From Chitinophagales bacterium (lineage in GTDB: Bacteria; Bacteroidota; Bacteroidia; Chitinophagales; UBA10324), in the NCBI GenBank assembly GCA_025056305.1, contig JANWWJ010000022.1:1-64000 (forward strand): a stretch of 64,000 nt of DNA, written 5' to 3'. The position numbers and the translations under genes are program-made. The notes under the pieces were generated by a model. It did not search any database. It had not been told where the DNA came from and was given only the letters and a program-made list of their open reading frames with translations. Positions 37,477 to 46,263 of this stretch are shown here, piece after piece; positions within the stretch are counted from its first letter, which is position 1; each line of letters starts with the position of its first letter.

Positions 37477-40422
37477 CTATTGTATGACGAGGGGCGCAAA
37501 CATGACGTTGAGATGGCTGCGACACAACAACAGATATTTTCCGGCAGGCAAATGGCTTACATCCAAACGCTGCCAGCCGACAGCCGATTTTTGTAGCACA
37601 ACCTGACCGGCAAGGTTGCGGATCTCCAGCAACCACGGCTTGTCAAGCACAGGCATCTTAACTTCCAAAAATTCATCGGCGGGTTGTGGGAAAAGCGTAA
37701 TGTGTAAATGCTCCGTTAGTTCACCGGTTCTGCATGAAGAGTACACGGTTACGGCCGAGGAAGTTTTAGAACATCCTAATATGGGTTCGGTGACTTTCAC
37801 CTTGTATTGACCTGCAGTGGTGGCTACGTAAGTCTGAAGTGTCGCACCGGTAATCAACTCATCGTTTCGGTACCATTGCCATTGAGTACCACTTCCGTCT
37901 TTGGCTTTAAGCGTTACAGAACCCGTGGCGCAGATGTCGAGGTTCCCTTCCACCTTAATCGATGCTTTCGGTTTTGCCACGCGCTGCACCGTGGTAATGG
38001 GTGAAAAAGAGGAACACCCTGCTGAGATCTGAATGCGTACTTGATAATTACCGGCATTACTGCCTGCTACCTTTAAAGTCTGCTTTGTTTTACCGGCCAA
38101 GGCCACACCATCTTTGAACCACTGATAAGTCAACCCACTGCCTGCATTTGCCGTAAGGGTTACCGTCACCCCATCACAGGCCTGCACCGTACCCTCTGGT
38201 GTAATGGTGGCCGACAGAATCCCTTCATCGACCAACCCGTTGCAATTGTCGTCCATGCCATTACAGGTTTCTTCGGCAAGCGGATGGATACTCGCATTGG
38301 AATCGTTGCAGTCGCTGCTGTCCGAAACATATCCCGAAGGCGCAGTACATGCCGCTACATGCACCCAAAGGTCTCCGAACATGTCGCCATCGAAATCCGC
38401 ATAATACCGGCTCAGCACACCTTCATCTGTTTCGACATTGCAATTGTCGTCAATACCGTTGCAGACTTCCGTAGCATCAGGATGGATAAGCGCTTGCGTA
38501 TCGTCGCAATCTGTACTGTCGGCTACATAGCCGTCGGGCATATGAGGAGAAATGATCCAGGAAAAAACATTTCCAAATCCATCGCCGTCGGCATCCTGAT
38601 AATATCGACTACCTGTTATGGGTGGAAGAAGGGTGGCCGAAAACAATACTGTGTCTTTAAAAATCTTCACTCCGCGAAACGTTATTAAGCCACCGGTATA
38701 ATGCAACGTATCACGTTGCACCAGCTGGCCGTGGTGGCTGACTTCCCATAAGATCAGCGTGCCTGGTGAAGGGTGGAATCCCTGCCTGCGGCGCGGCGTT
38801 AAATCCACCGTACAAGAGTCCGGTGCTATACGGCTGCCATTGACCGTGGGTAGATCACGCATGAAAATTTTTATTATCCAACTTGATGCATTGTCGGCCA
38901 AAGGATCTGTCCAGTCCAGATAGCCGTTGATCGTGCCTACCGTGTCGCCGGTCTGATCATCACCTTCGCCTGGATCTTCGTTGGCAGAACAGTTGGAAAA
39001 AGCAGGATACGAAACGTTTGTCCGATACCGAAAAGCATCAAACGGTAATTGATGCCATGTTTTGCCTTCGCCACTGTGTTTACGCATGTCGAAGAAATAA
39101 TATCCTCCTACGGCATTGGCGTTGACCGAATCATACCATGCGATCTTCTCAGTCCATCCAATTAAGTCGTCGCGTTTTCCGTTGATGCTGAAAATGACCG
39201 GCCAGTCGGTTTCCCTGCGCCTGTGTACCTGCAAGCAAGCATTGAGCAGATCATAAGTGGGCTGCTGAAAGTACCATTCCATCAAATTCGTAGCGGCAGT
39301 TCCCAGCTTTTTGTCGCCATCCAGCCGGTTTTTCATGCCGGTATTCATGGTACAGTTGGGCTGATAATCATTTTGGAAACCAAAATTGAAAATACCCCCG
39401 GTGACCCGAACCGAAGCGATCATTTCTGGATACGTCAGTGCAAAAAACAAGGCGCCATTGGAACCAAATGAACTGCCTTCCAGGCTGATGCAGGTAGTAT
39501 CCACCGGATAATGACGTATTACAAAATCTATAGTGCGACGGATACGCCTGAGCGAATAGAAATAATTATATCCACTGGTGGGCACTACGGTATTGTTTTT
39601 CTTTTTGAACGGATCGTAGGAAGGGTGCGTTCCAACCCATCCACTGTTTTCATTACTGGGGAAATAATCTTCTACGTTGAGGCGGATTTCGTTGCCTTTG
39701 ACTTCGGTGATCTTGTCTAAGAAATCTGACCCTCCGGCATGAAAAAATACATACAGCGGTACAGGTTGGGTCGCATTATTCTTGAAGACAGCAAAGCAAT
39801 AACCAAGCCATCCGGCCTTCATCTGCAACGGGCCGTATGCTTCGAATTGGCTGGTGAGAAAATCACCATAAATGTCCACCGCATGCCCCCCAATGATGCG
39901 CGTCTCAAGCAACAAAGGTTCCGGTTCCTGGACAGTCTCGTAAATGGGTGTGAGCAGTGAATTGCTTCCCGGAATAATGGTCTTGTCTTCAACACCATTA
40001 ACTGAAACGGTGAGGGCATAATAGAAGTAGCCATCCATCACTGAAGTCGTTACAAACAGCCCTTTGGAGGAAGGCAATGGGCTGCCATTGGGCTCAATTA
40101 CCCAATACCGATTGGTGCCATCAGCAGCAGAGAGATTGTAATTTTTCGAGGATGACTCATTGGTGATACCCAGAAATTCACAATTGCTCAGCTGCGTTCC
40201 ATCGGTGATAGGCCCAGTGGAACGATATAGCTTGTAAATAGGCTTGTTGTCGTTGGTGTTATTCCAGGTGAAAAATACCTGTCCGCCGCGATAGAAACCG
40301 GTAAAGCCAGTTACGGTGCTTGCCTGCATGACAGAAGGCCAGAGCAAAAACAGCAGTCCCGCGTACTTTCCCATAGCTCCTAAGGGGATGATGTTATTCA
40401 TATGCTGAGATTGCCTATCCAA
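37477..40422 (-). CDS. T9SS-secreted esterase with two MopE motifs and Ig domains (paralogue 1)
   Basis: The 981-residue protein is the last copy in a four-gene tandem array. In order: a signal peptide (ATG at 40422, 40401 or 40374; the last gives MGKYAGLLFLLWPSVMQAS), an Fn3-like domain at about 36-170, an alpha/beta hydrolase at about 175-480, a beta domain at about 495-600, two MopE-type metal-binding motifs at about 607-733 (DADGDGFGN; CNGIDDNCN), two Ig-like domains at about 738-897, and a T9SS type A sorting domain at about 903-981. The hydrolase triad is Ser318 (GSSFG), Asp418 or 419 (NGKRDDLIGW) and His449 (DMRKHSGEG), with an HAGG oxyanion motif. A secreted, surface-attached esterase is inferred; the substrate is unknown. 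Confidence 0.85.
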   Translation of the reverse strand: MDRQSQHMNNIIPLGAMGKYAGLLFLLWPSVMQASTVTGFTGFYRGGQVFFTWNNTNDNKPIYKLYRSTGPITDGTQLSNCEFLGITNESSSKNYNLSAADGTNRYWVIEPNGSPLPSSKGLFVTTSVMDGYFYYALTVSVNGVEDKTIIPGSNSLLTPIYETVQEPEPLLLETRIIGGHAVDIYGDFLTSQFEAYGPLQMKAGWLGYCFAVFKNNATQPVPLYVFFHAGGSDFLDKITEVKGNEIRLNVEDYFPSNENSGWVGTHPSYDPFKKKNNTVVPTSGYNYFYSLRRIRRTIDFVIRHYPVDTTCISLEGSSFGSNGALFFALTYPEMIASVRVTGGIFNFGFQNDYQPNCTMNTGMKNRLDGDKKLGTAATNLMEWYFQQPTYDLLNACLQVHRRRETDWPVIFSINGKRDDLIGWTEKIAWYDSVNANAVGGYYFFDMRKHSGEGKTWHQLPFDAFRYRTNVSYPAFSNCSANEDPGEGDDQTGDTVGTINGYLDWTDPLADNASSWIIKIFMRDLPTVNGSRIAPDSCTVDLTPRRRQGFHPSPGTLILWEVSHHGQLVQRDTLHYTGGLITFRGVKIFKDTVLFSATLLPPITGSRYYQDADGDGFGNVFSWIISPHMPDGYVADSTDCDDTQALIHPDATEVCNGIDDNCNVETDEGVLSRYYADFDGDMFGDLWVHVAACTAPSGYVSDSSDCNDSNASIHPLAEETCNGMDDNCNGLVDEGILSATITPEGTVQACDGVTVTLTANAGSGLTYQWFKDGVALAGKTKQTLKVAGSNAGNYQVRIQISAGCSSFSPITTVQRVAKPKASIKVEGNLDICATGSVTLKAKDGSGTQWQWYRNDELITGATLQTYVATTAGQYKVKVTEPILGCSKTSSAVTVYSSCRTGELTEHLHITLFPQPADEFLEVKMPVLDKPWLLEIRNLAGQVVLQKSAVGWQRLDVSHLPAGKYLLLCRSHLNVMFAPLVIQ

Positions 40423-40467
40423 ATTTCTACCATTTGCCTCACTTTGAACCGAGACTCAGTGTTTCGA

Positions 40468-43404
40468 CTAATGAATGGCTACGATCAACTGCCTGCGGTG
40501 TTGCTTGGTAAGTACTGTGATCAAATAGATGCCTCGCGGTACTTCCGGCAAGGGAACGTAGTAATCTTCCGTTGCATTGGTCAGCAAAAAATCATATTGA
40601 TAAATAGTCGCTCCGAGCAAAGAGCTGAGCATCAACGTGGCCTTTGTGGATGTTTTTTCACTTTCTGAAATACTCAACACCAAATAATCAGTGGCAGGAT
40701 TAGGCCTAATCGTCACCACTGACGTGTCTGAATTCTTAGCCAGCCTGCAATTAGCAGTAACCGTAACGGGTGAAGATGTTTTATTGCATCCCAGGACGGG
40801 TTCGGTGACCTTCACTTTATACTGCCCGGGTTCAGTAGCCTCATATGTTTGCTGCGTTGCCCCTGCAATAGCCACATCGTTTTTATACCATTGCCATTGC
40901 GTACCCGTACCATCCTTGGCTTTAAGGATTACAGAACCGCCGGCACAAATGTTGAGGCTACCTTGCACTTGTATGCTGGCTTTAGGTTTTGCAATGCGCT
41001 GCACGACCGTAGCCTGCGACAACGCTGAACAGCCCTGAATCGTGGTCACCTGTACCTGATAGCTTCCAGCATTGCTTCCGGTGACTTTCAACGTCTGACT
41101 GGTTTTTCCTGCCAATGGTAACCCATCTTTAAACCATTGATACGACAAATTGCTGCCTGAGTTGGCCGACAGGGTAATGGTGCTTCCATTGCAAGCCATA
41201 ACCGTACCCGAGGGGGTTACCGTTGCTGTAACCGTTTCCTCATCAATAACTCCATTGCAATTGTCATCCTGCCCATTACAATTTTCAAGCGATTGTGGAT
41301 GAATCATTGCATTTGCATCATTGCAGTCGCTGCTGTCAGCTACATAACCTGCGGAGGTTGCGCAGGCCCACATCCCTGCCTGTCGGTTACCGAACCCATC
41401 ACCGTCGGCATCGGCATAGAACCGTTGCAGCACTCCCTCATCGCTTTGTCCGTTGCAGTTATCGTCATAGCCATTACACACCTCTGAGGCTTGCGGGTGA
41501 ATCGATGCATTTGCATCGTTGCAGTCGCTGCTGTCGCTAACGTAGCCTGCCGGTGGCTGTGCCGCTTGAACCCGAACTGACAGGTTTCCGAATCCATCTC
41601 CATCGGCATCCTGATAAAAACTGCTCAATGCCTCTTGAACCACCGAAACGATCAATATGCTGGTGTCTTTGTACACCTTAACGGCAGGTACAGTAAGTAA
41701 ACCACCCGAAAACACCCACGTTCCGCTTTGCACTTGTTGCCCGTTGCGAAACACTGTAAACTGCAAAGTCGTTCCCGCCGCCGGCTTAAACCGTTGGCGC
41801 CGCCGCAAGGTGACATCTACGGTACATGAATCCGGTGCAGCCTTAACGCCATAAATCGTATTGCGATCTCGAACATAAAGTTTGACCGACCATTGGTGGG
41901 CCTCATCCGTGATGTTGTCTGTCCAATCCAGATATCCGTTAATGGTTCCTACGCTATCGCCGCTTTGCGCTGTGCCATCGCCCGGATCATCGTTGATGGA
42001 ACAATTAGAAAAAGCCGGATACGACAAGTCGGTTCGATATCGAAACATGTTGAGCTTGGTTTGCGTCCAAGCCGATCCGTTGCCACTATGCTCGCGCATG
42101 TCAAAAAAATAAAAACCTCCCAAGCAATTGGCGTTGACCGAATCATACCAAATCACTTTTTCAGTCCAGCCCAACAGCTCATCCCGTTTTCCATTGACAC
42201 TGCTGATTACAGGTCCGTCAATATGGCGTTGCCAATGAATCCGCCGCGAAGCGTTTAGGTAATCATACACAGGCATCTGACTATACCAATCGGGAAGATT
42301 CGTTTCCACCGAACCCAACTTGCGGCTACCATCCAACCGGTTTTTCTTGCCGTAGTTCATGGTGCATTCCGGTTGATAGTCATTTTGAAATCCGAAATCG
42401 AAAATGCCCACAGAAAGGCTGACCGCTGCCACTTGCGTCGGATAGGCCAAAGCATAAAACAATGCGCCCAGCGCTCCAAACGATATTCCTTCCAACATCA
42501 CACGTGTGCTGTCAACGGGGTAATGTTGCTTGACAAACTGAATGATGCGGTGAATGCGCTGCAATGTGTATAGGTAATTGTATCCAGATGTAGGGAAAGT
42601 ATTGTTATTTTTTTTGTTAAACGGATCGTACGAAGGATGCGTGCCCAACCAAACGCTGGTCTCACCTGACGGAAACTGATCGTCCAGATTGAGGCGGATT
42701 TCATTTTGCTCCGTTTCGGAAATTTTATTCAAAAAAGAAGTTCCTCCGGGCCTGAAATACACGTGAAGAGGAACGGCTGTTGTTGCATTGTTCGGATTTA
42801 CGGCAAAACAGCCCCCTAGCCACCCCGCCATCATTTGCAACGGCCCACCCGCCTGAATCTGACTGGTTATGAAATCACCATAAATATGTATGAGCTTATT
42901 GTTGATCCATCGGATCTCCTGCAAAATAGGTTGCGGCGGCGCCACCTGTTCATAGATAGGCTCTGTCAACGAATTCTGACCGGGAATGATCGTTACATCC
43001 TCGCCGGCATTGGTTTCAACTGTCAATGCATAATAGAAATATCCTGTGGCCACGCAAGTAGTAACAAACAAACCTGTTGAGGCAGTTAAGGGTTGACCTC
43101 CGGGGGTAATGATCCAATACCGATCCACACCATCGGCCTTTGACAAAGGATAGTTTTTGGAAGAGTTTTCCGGTGCTATCCCCAAAAACTCGCAGCTACT
43201 CAATTGGCTACCCTGAGTAATGGCTGTCGTGGAGCGATAAAGCTTGTACTTTGGTTTGTTGGCGCTGGCATTGTTCCAGGTAAAAAATACCTGCCCGTCT
43301 TTGTAGAACCCTGTAAACCCCGTCACGGTGACTGCGAATCCTTTTGGGGTGCAGGCAAAGAGGATGACAACAAATAATAAAATTTTAATTGATGATATTC
43401 TCAT
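40468..43404 (-). CDS. T9SS-secreted esterase with two MopE motifs and Ig domains (paralogue 2)
   Basis: The 978-residue protein has the same domain order as its downstream neighbour, from which it is 45 bases away: signal peptide (ILLFVVILFACTPKGFA), Fn3-like domain, alpha/beta hydrolase, beta domain, two MopE-type motifs at about 597-723 (DADGDGFGN twice; CNGYDDNCN and CNGQDDNCN), two Ig-like domains and a T9SS sorting domain. Catalytic residues are Ser308 (GISFG), Asp408 (NGKRDELLGW) and His439 (DMREHSGNG). The oxyanion motif is unusual, reading YFRPGG where the sister proteins have HAGG or HGGG. It is the closest sister of paralogue 1, with few gaps through the hydrolase part. Confidence 0.85.
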   Translation of the reverse strand: MRISSIKILLFVVILFACTPKGFAVTVTGFTGFYKDGQVFFTWNNASANKPKYKLYRSTTAITQGSQLSSCEFLGIAPENSSKNYPLSKADGVDRYWIITPGGQPLTASTGLFVTTCVATGYFYYALTVETNAGEDVTIIPGQNSLTEPIYEQVAPPQPILQEIRWINNKLIHIYGDFITSQIQAGGPLQMMAGWLGGCFAVNPNNATTAVPLHVYFRPGGTSFLNKISETEQNEIRLNLDDQFPSGETSVWLGTHPSYDPFNKKNNNTFPTSGYNYLYTLQRIHRIIQFVKQHYPVDSTRVMLEGISFGALGALFYALAYPTQVAAVSLSVGIFDFGFQNDYQPECTMNYGKKNRLDGSRKLGSVETNLPDWYSQMPVYDYLNASRRIHWQRHIDGPVISSVNGKRDELLGWTEKVIWYDSVNANCLGGFYFFDMREHSGNGSAWTQTKLNMFRYRTDLSYPAFSNCSINDDPGDGTAQSGDSVGTINGYLDWTDNITDEAHQWSVKLYVRDRNTIYGVKAAPDSCTVDVTLRRRQRFKPAAGTTLQFTVFRNGQQVQSGTWVFSGGLLTVPAVKVYKDTSILIVSVVQEALSSFYQDADGDGFGNLSVRVQAAQPPAGYVSDSSDCNDANASIHPQASEVCNGYDDNCNGQSDEGVLQRFYADADGDGFGNRQAGMWACATSAGYVADSSDCNDANAMIHPQSLENCNGQDDNCNGVIDEETVTATVTPSGTVMACNGSTITLSANSGSNLSYQWFKDGLPLAGKTSQTLKVTGSNAGSYQVQVTTIQGCSALSQATVVQRIAKPKASIQVQGSLNICAGGSVILKAKDGTGTQWQWYKNDVAIAGATQQTYEATEPGQYKVKVTEPVLGCNKTSSPVTVTANCRLAKNSDTSVVTIRPNPATDYLVLSISESEKTSTKATLMLSSLLGATIYQYDFLLTNATEDYYVPLPEVPRGIYLITVLTKQHRRQLIVAIH

Positions 43405-43479
43405 AGCCGTAGCTTGGTAACTGCCCGTCAGTAAAAATAAAAAATCAACGGCCTTGAGGGCTTGAAATCTGAGTTAATA

Positions 43480-46218
43480 CTACCTATTAATCACTATGGG
43501 CAATATTTGGAATGACCCATCAAAACGAAGATGCAAAAAGTACATGCCATCAGGTAGCTTTTCAACCGACATTTCGAGGTGTACCGCTGGCTCCGACAGA
43601 GTTATTGATCGCTGCATTAAACATTGCCCATTGATGCCCAACAGCTCAATACTACCTGCCTTACTTTCACTACCGGTGTCGTTTTGAATTTTCAAATACA
43701 CCACATCACTTGCGGGATTGGGGCTAACAGAAACTTCTGCAACTGGAATTAATCGCTCGCGACATGTCGAGGTTACCTGCACTGCTTTTGAGGTTTTGCT
43801 GCAACCCAAGATAGGTTCAATGACCTGTACCTTGTATTGTCCTGTTTCTGTTGCTACATACGATTGCTGCGTTGCCCCGGCAATGGCTACATCGTTTTTG
43901 TACCATTGCCACTGGGTGCCCGTACCGTCCTTAGCTTTCAAAGTTACCGAGCCCGTCTGGCAAATGTTTAAATCTCCCTGAACCTTAATGGATGCCTTGG
44001 GTTTATCGATGCGCACAATATGTGTGGCAGGCGAAGTTTCCTGACAATTCCCTACAATTGTTATCTGAACTTGATATGAACCACTCTGATTTCCATTCAC
44101 GGTGTAAGTCTGCTGCGTGCTTCCCATCAAAATTTGCCCGTCACGATACCATTGATATTGGTAGCCGGTTCCGCTGCTGGCTTCAAGAGTAACCTTTACG
44201 CCTTTGCATTCTTGCATGGTGCCGGCGGGGTTTATTTGTGCAACTACCAGCTCTTCATCAGTTGAGCCATCGCAATCGTCATCGATTTGATTGCAGAGCT
44301 CTTGAGCTAGCGGATGGACTGTCGTAAGGCTATCGTTGCAGTCAAGGTTGTTATCCACGTATCCGGTTGGAGGCAACAGGGCCTGAAGCCACAGCGCAGG
44401 GTTTCCATAGCCGTCGCCATCAGCATCCAGGTAAAAGGTATCCACAGGCGCCGGTGCAATGCTGATACTTAACTCGCTTGTGTCTTTAAACACTTTTACA
44501 GCGGGAATCGTAAGCAGTCCACCTTCATAAATAAATCCACCGCTGTGAACGATTTGACCCCGATGCCGCACTTCCCATACCAAATACGTCCCGGGTTCGG
44601 GTTTGAATTGCTGACGTCGTCGCGGTGTTACATCTACCAAGCAAGAATCGGGTGCTGCCTTTATGCCAGTGAGGGTACCAAGATTTCTCATAAAAATCCG
44701 TACCTTCCACAAATCCGGTTGATCAACGACTGGATCTGCCCAATTGAGATATCCATTTATCGAACCCACGGGATCCCCCGAAGCATTTGTACCTGTTCCC
44801 GGATTTTCATTAACCGAGCAATAACTAAAGGCCGGGTAGGAAACTTTTGTCGAATAACGTTCCGGCTCAAAGGGCAAGGAATTCCATGTTCTGCCTTCTC
44901 CTCCGTGCTCACGCATGTCAAAGAAGAAGTATCCCCCAATGCGGTTGCTATTAACCGAATCATACCAAATAACTTTTTCAGTCCAGCCCATTAACTTGTC
45001 ATTTTTGCCGTTCAATCCCTTGAAAATGGGGAAATCAGTTTCGCGACGCAAGTGCACTTCGACAGGACCGTTTAAAAGGTCATAAGTGCCCCGCATGTGA
45101 GTTCCTTCCAAAAGATTTTGGGCTACCGTACCAAACCGTTTGTTGCCGTCTTCACGATTGTGTTTTCCTTCATTCATGCTGCAATCCGGATTGTAATCAT
45201 TTAAAAAACCGAAGTTGTACATTCCTCCACTTACCTCACACGAGGCAAATTTTTCCGGATATACTAAAGCCAGCATGAACGCACCGTTGGCTCCATTGGA
45301 ATTGCCAATAAGGTGAATGCGCGAAGAATCAACCTGATAGTTTTGGGCTACAAAGCTTATGGCTTCCAATATGGAGGTTTGCGTGAAGAAGAAATTATAG
45401 CCTGTGGAGGGGGGAATGGTATTGTTTAACGCATTCCACACGTCGTAGTTCTGGTTGCAGCCTAGCCACGCGGTGACATCACCGCTGGGCAAATGGTGAG
45501 AAACGTTTAATAAAATTTTTTTCTTTCCCCCTGACGTGATGTTGGCGAGGAAGTTACTGCCCCCGCCATGGAAGTTCACATACAAGGGCGCAGGTTTGGC
45601 AGCTAATTGCCCGGGATTTACCGCAAAACAAAAGCCTAAGCTGACAGCCCTGAACCGTAACGGACCGCTTACGGTTACTCGCGACGAAACAAACTGGACG
45701 TAGATATCAATCAGGGTATTTTGGCTCATGAGCCGTTTTTCCTGCAACACCGGCTTGGGCGAAGCCACGGTTTCATAGACCGGCGTGAGAAGGGCATTGG
45801 AACCCGGTATAATTGTAACATCTTCCGTACCACCGGTCATTTGCGTCACAGCGTAATAAAAGGCCTTGTTTTCCACGCAGGTGGTCACCATGAGGCCTGT
45901 AGTCGCTGTCAGCGGAGCTCCTAACTCCGTTATCGTGAAATAACGAGTCACGCCATCAATGCTGGACAATGTGGTGTTTTTGGACGATTCATGATGAACC
46001 ATGCCCAGATATTCACACTGCGCCAGCTGAGAAGAACTGGTTATGGGCTGCGATGAACGATACAAGAGAAAATACGTGCCCGCCTGAGCATTATGCTGAA
46101 ACGTGATAAACACTTGGCCGTTTCGATAAGTAGCAACCAGATTGGTGACCCCTTGTGCTTTCGTGCATAAAGTCATGCAAGAAAATATGAATGTAAATAG
46201 CCTCCAGCAAGTAACCAT
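43480..46218 (-). CDS. T9SS-secreted esterase with one MopE motif and Ig domains (paralogue 3)
   Basis: The 912-residue protein has a signal peptide (LFTFIFSCMTLCTKAQG), a divergent Fn3-like domain (NGQVFITFQHNAQAGTYFLLYRS), an alpha/beta hydrolase, a beta domain, one MopE-type motif encoded near 44250-44440 (DADGDGYGN; CNQIDDDCDG), two Ig-like domains and a T9SS sorting domain. The triad is Ser307 (GNSNG), Asp407 (NGKNDKLMGW) and His438 (DMREHGGEG), with the oxyanion motif FHGGG. It is the most divergent copy in the Fn3 and hydrolase parts, yet its second Ig-like domain keeps the TQWQWYKNDVAIAGATQQ stretch found in its sisters. Confidence 0.85.
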   Translation of the reverse strand: MVTCWRLFTFIFSCMTLCTKAQGVTNLVATYRNGQVFITFQHNAQAGTYFLLYRSSQPITSSSQLAQCEYLGMVHHESSKNTTLSSIDGVTRYFTITELGAPLTATTGLMVTTCVENKAFYYAVTQMTGGTEDVTIIPGSNALLTPVYETVASPKPVLQEKRLMSQNTLIDIYVQFVSSRVTVSGPLRFRAVSLGFCFAVNPGQLAAKPAPLYVNFHGGGSNFLANITSGGKKKILLNVSHHLPSGDVTAWLGCNQNYDVWNALNNTIPPSTGYNFFFTQTSILEAISFVAQNYQVDSSRIHLIGNSNGANGAFMLALVYPEKFASCEVSGGMYNFGFLNDYNPDCSMNEGKHNREDGNKRFGTVAQNLLEGTHMRGTYDLLNGPVEVHLRRETDFPIFKGLNGKNDKLMGWTEKVIWYDSVNSNRIGGYFFFDMREHGGEGRTWNSLPFEPERYSTKVSYPAFSYCSVNENPGTGTNASGDPVGSINGYLNWADPVVDQPDLWKVRIFMRNLGTLTGIKAAPDSCLVDVTPRRRQQFKPEPGTYLVWEVRHRGQIVHSGGFIYEGGLLTIPAVKVFKDTSELSISIAPAPVDTFYLDADGDGYGNPALWLQALLPPTGYVDNNLDCNDSLTTVHPLAQELCNQIDDDCDGSTDEELVVAQINPAGTMQECKGVKVTLEASSGTGYQYQWYRDGQILMGSTQQTYTVNGNQSGSYQVQITIVGNCQETSPATHIVRIDKPKASIKVQGDLNICQTGSVTLKAKDGTGTQWQWYKNDVAIAGATQQSYVATETGQYKVQVIEPILGCSKTSKAVQVTSTCRERLIPVAEVSVSPNPASDVVYLKIQNDTGSESKAGSIELLGINGQCLMQRSITLSEPAVHLEMSVEKLPDGMYFLHLRFDGSFQILPIVINR

Positions 46219-46263
46219 AAAAATTGGTGTTTTGTATAAAGATATAAAAAATTGTCAACGATT

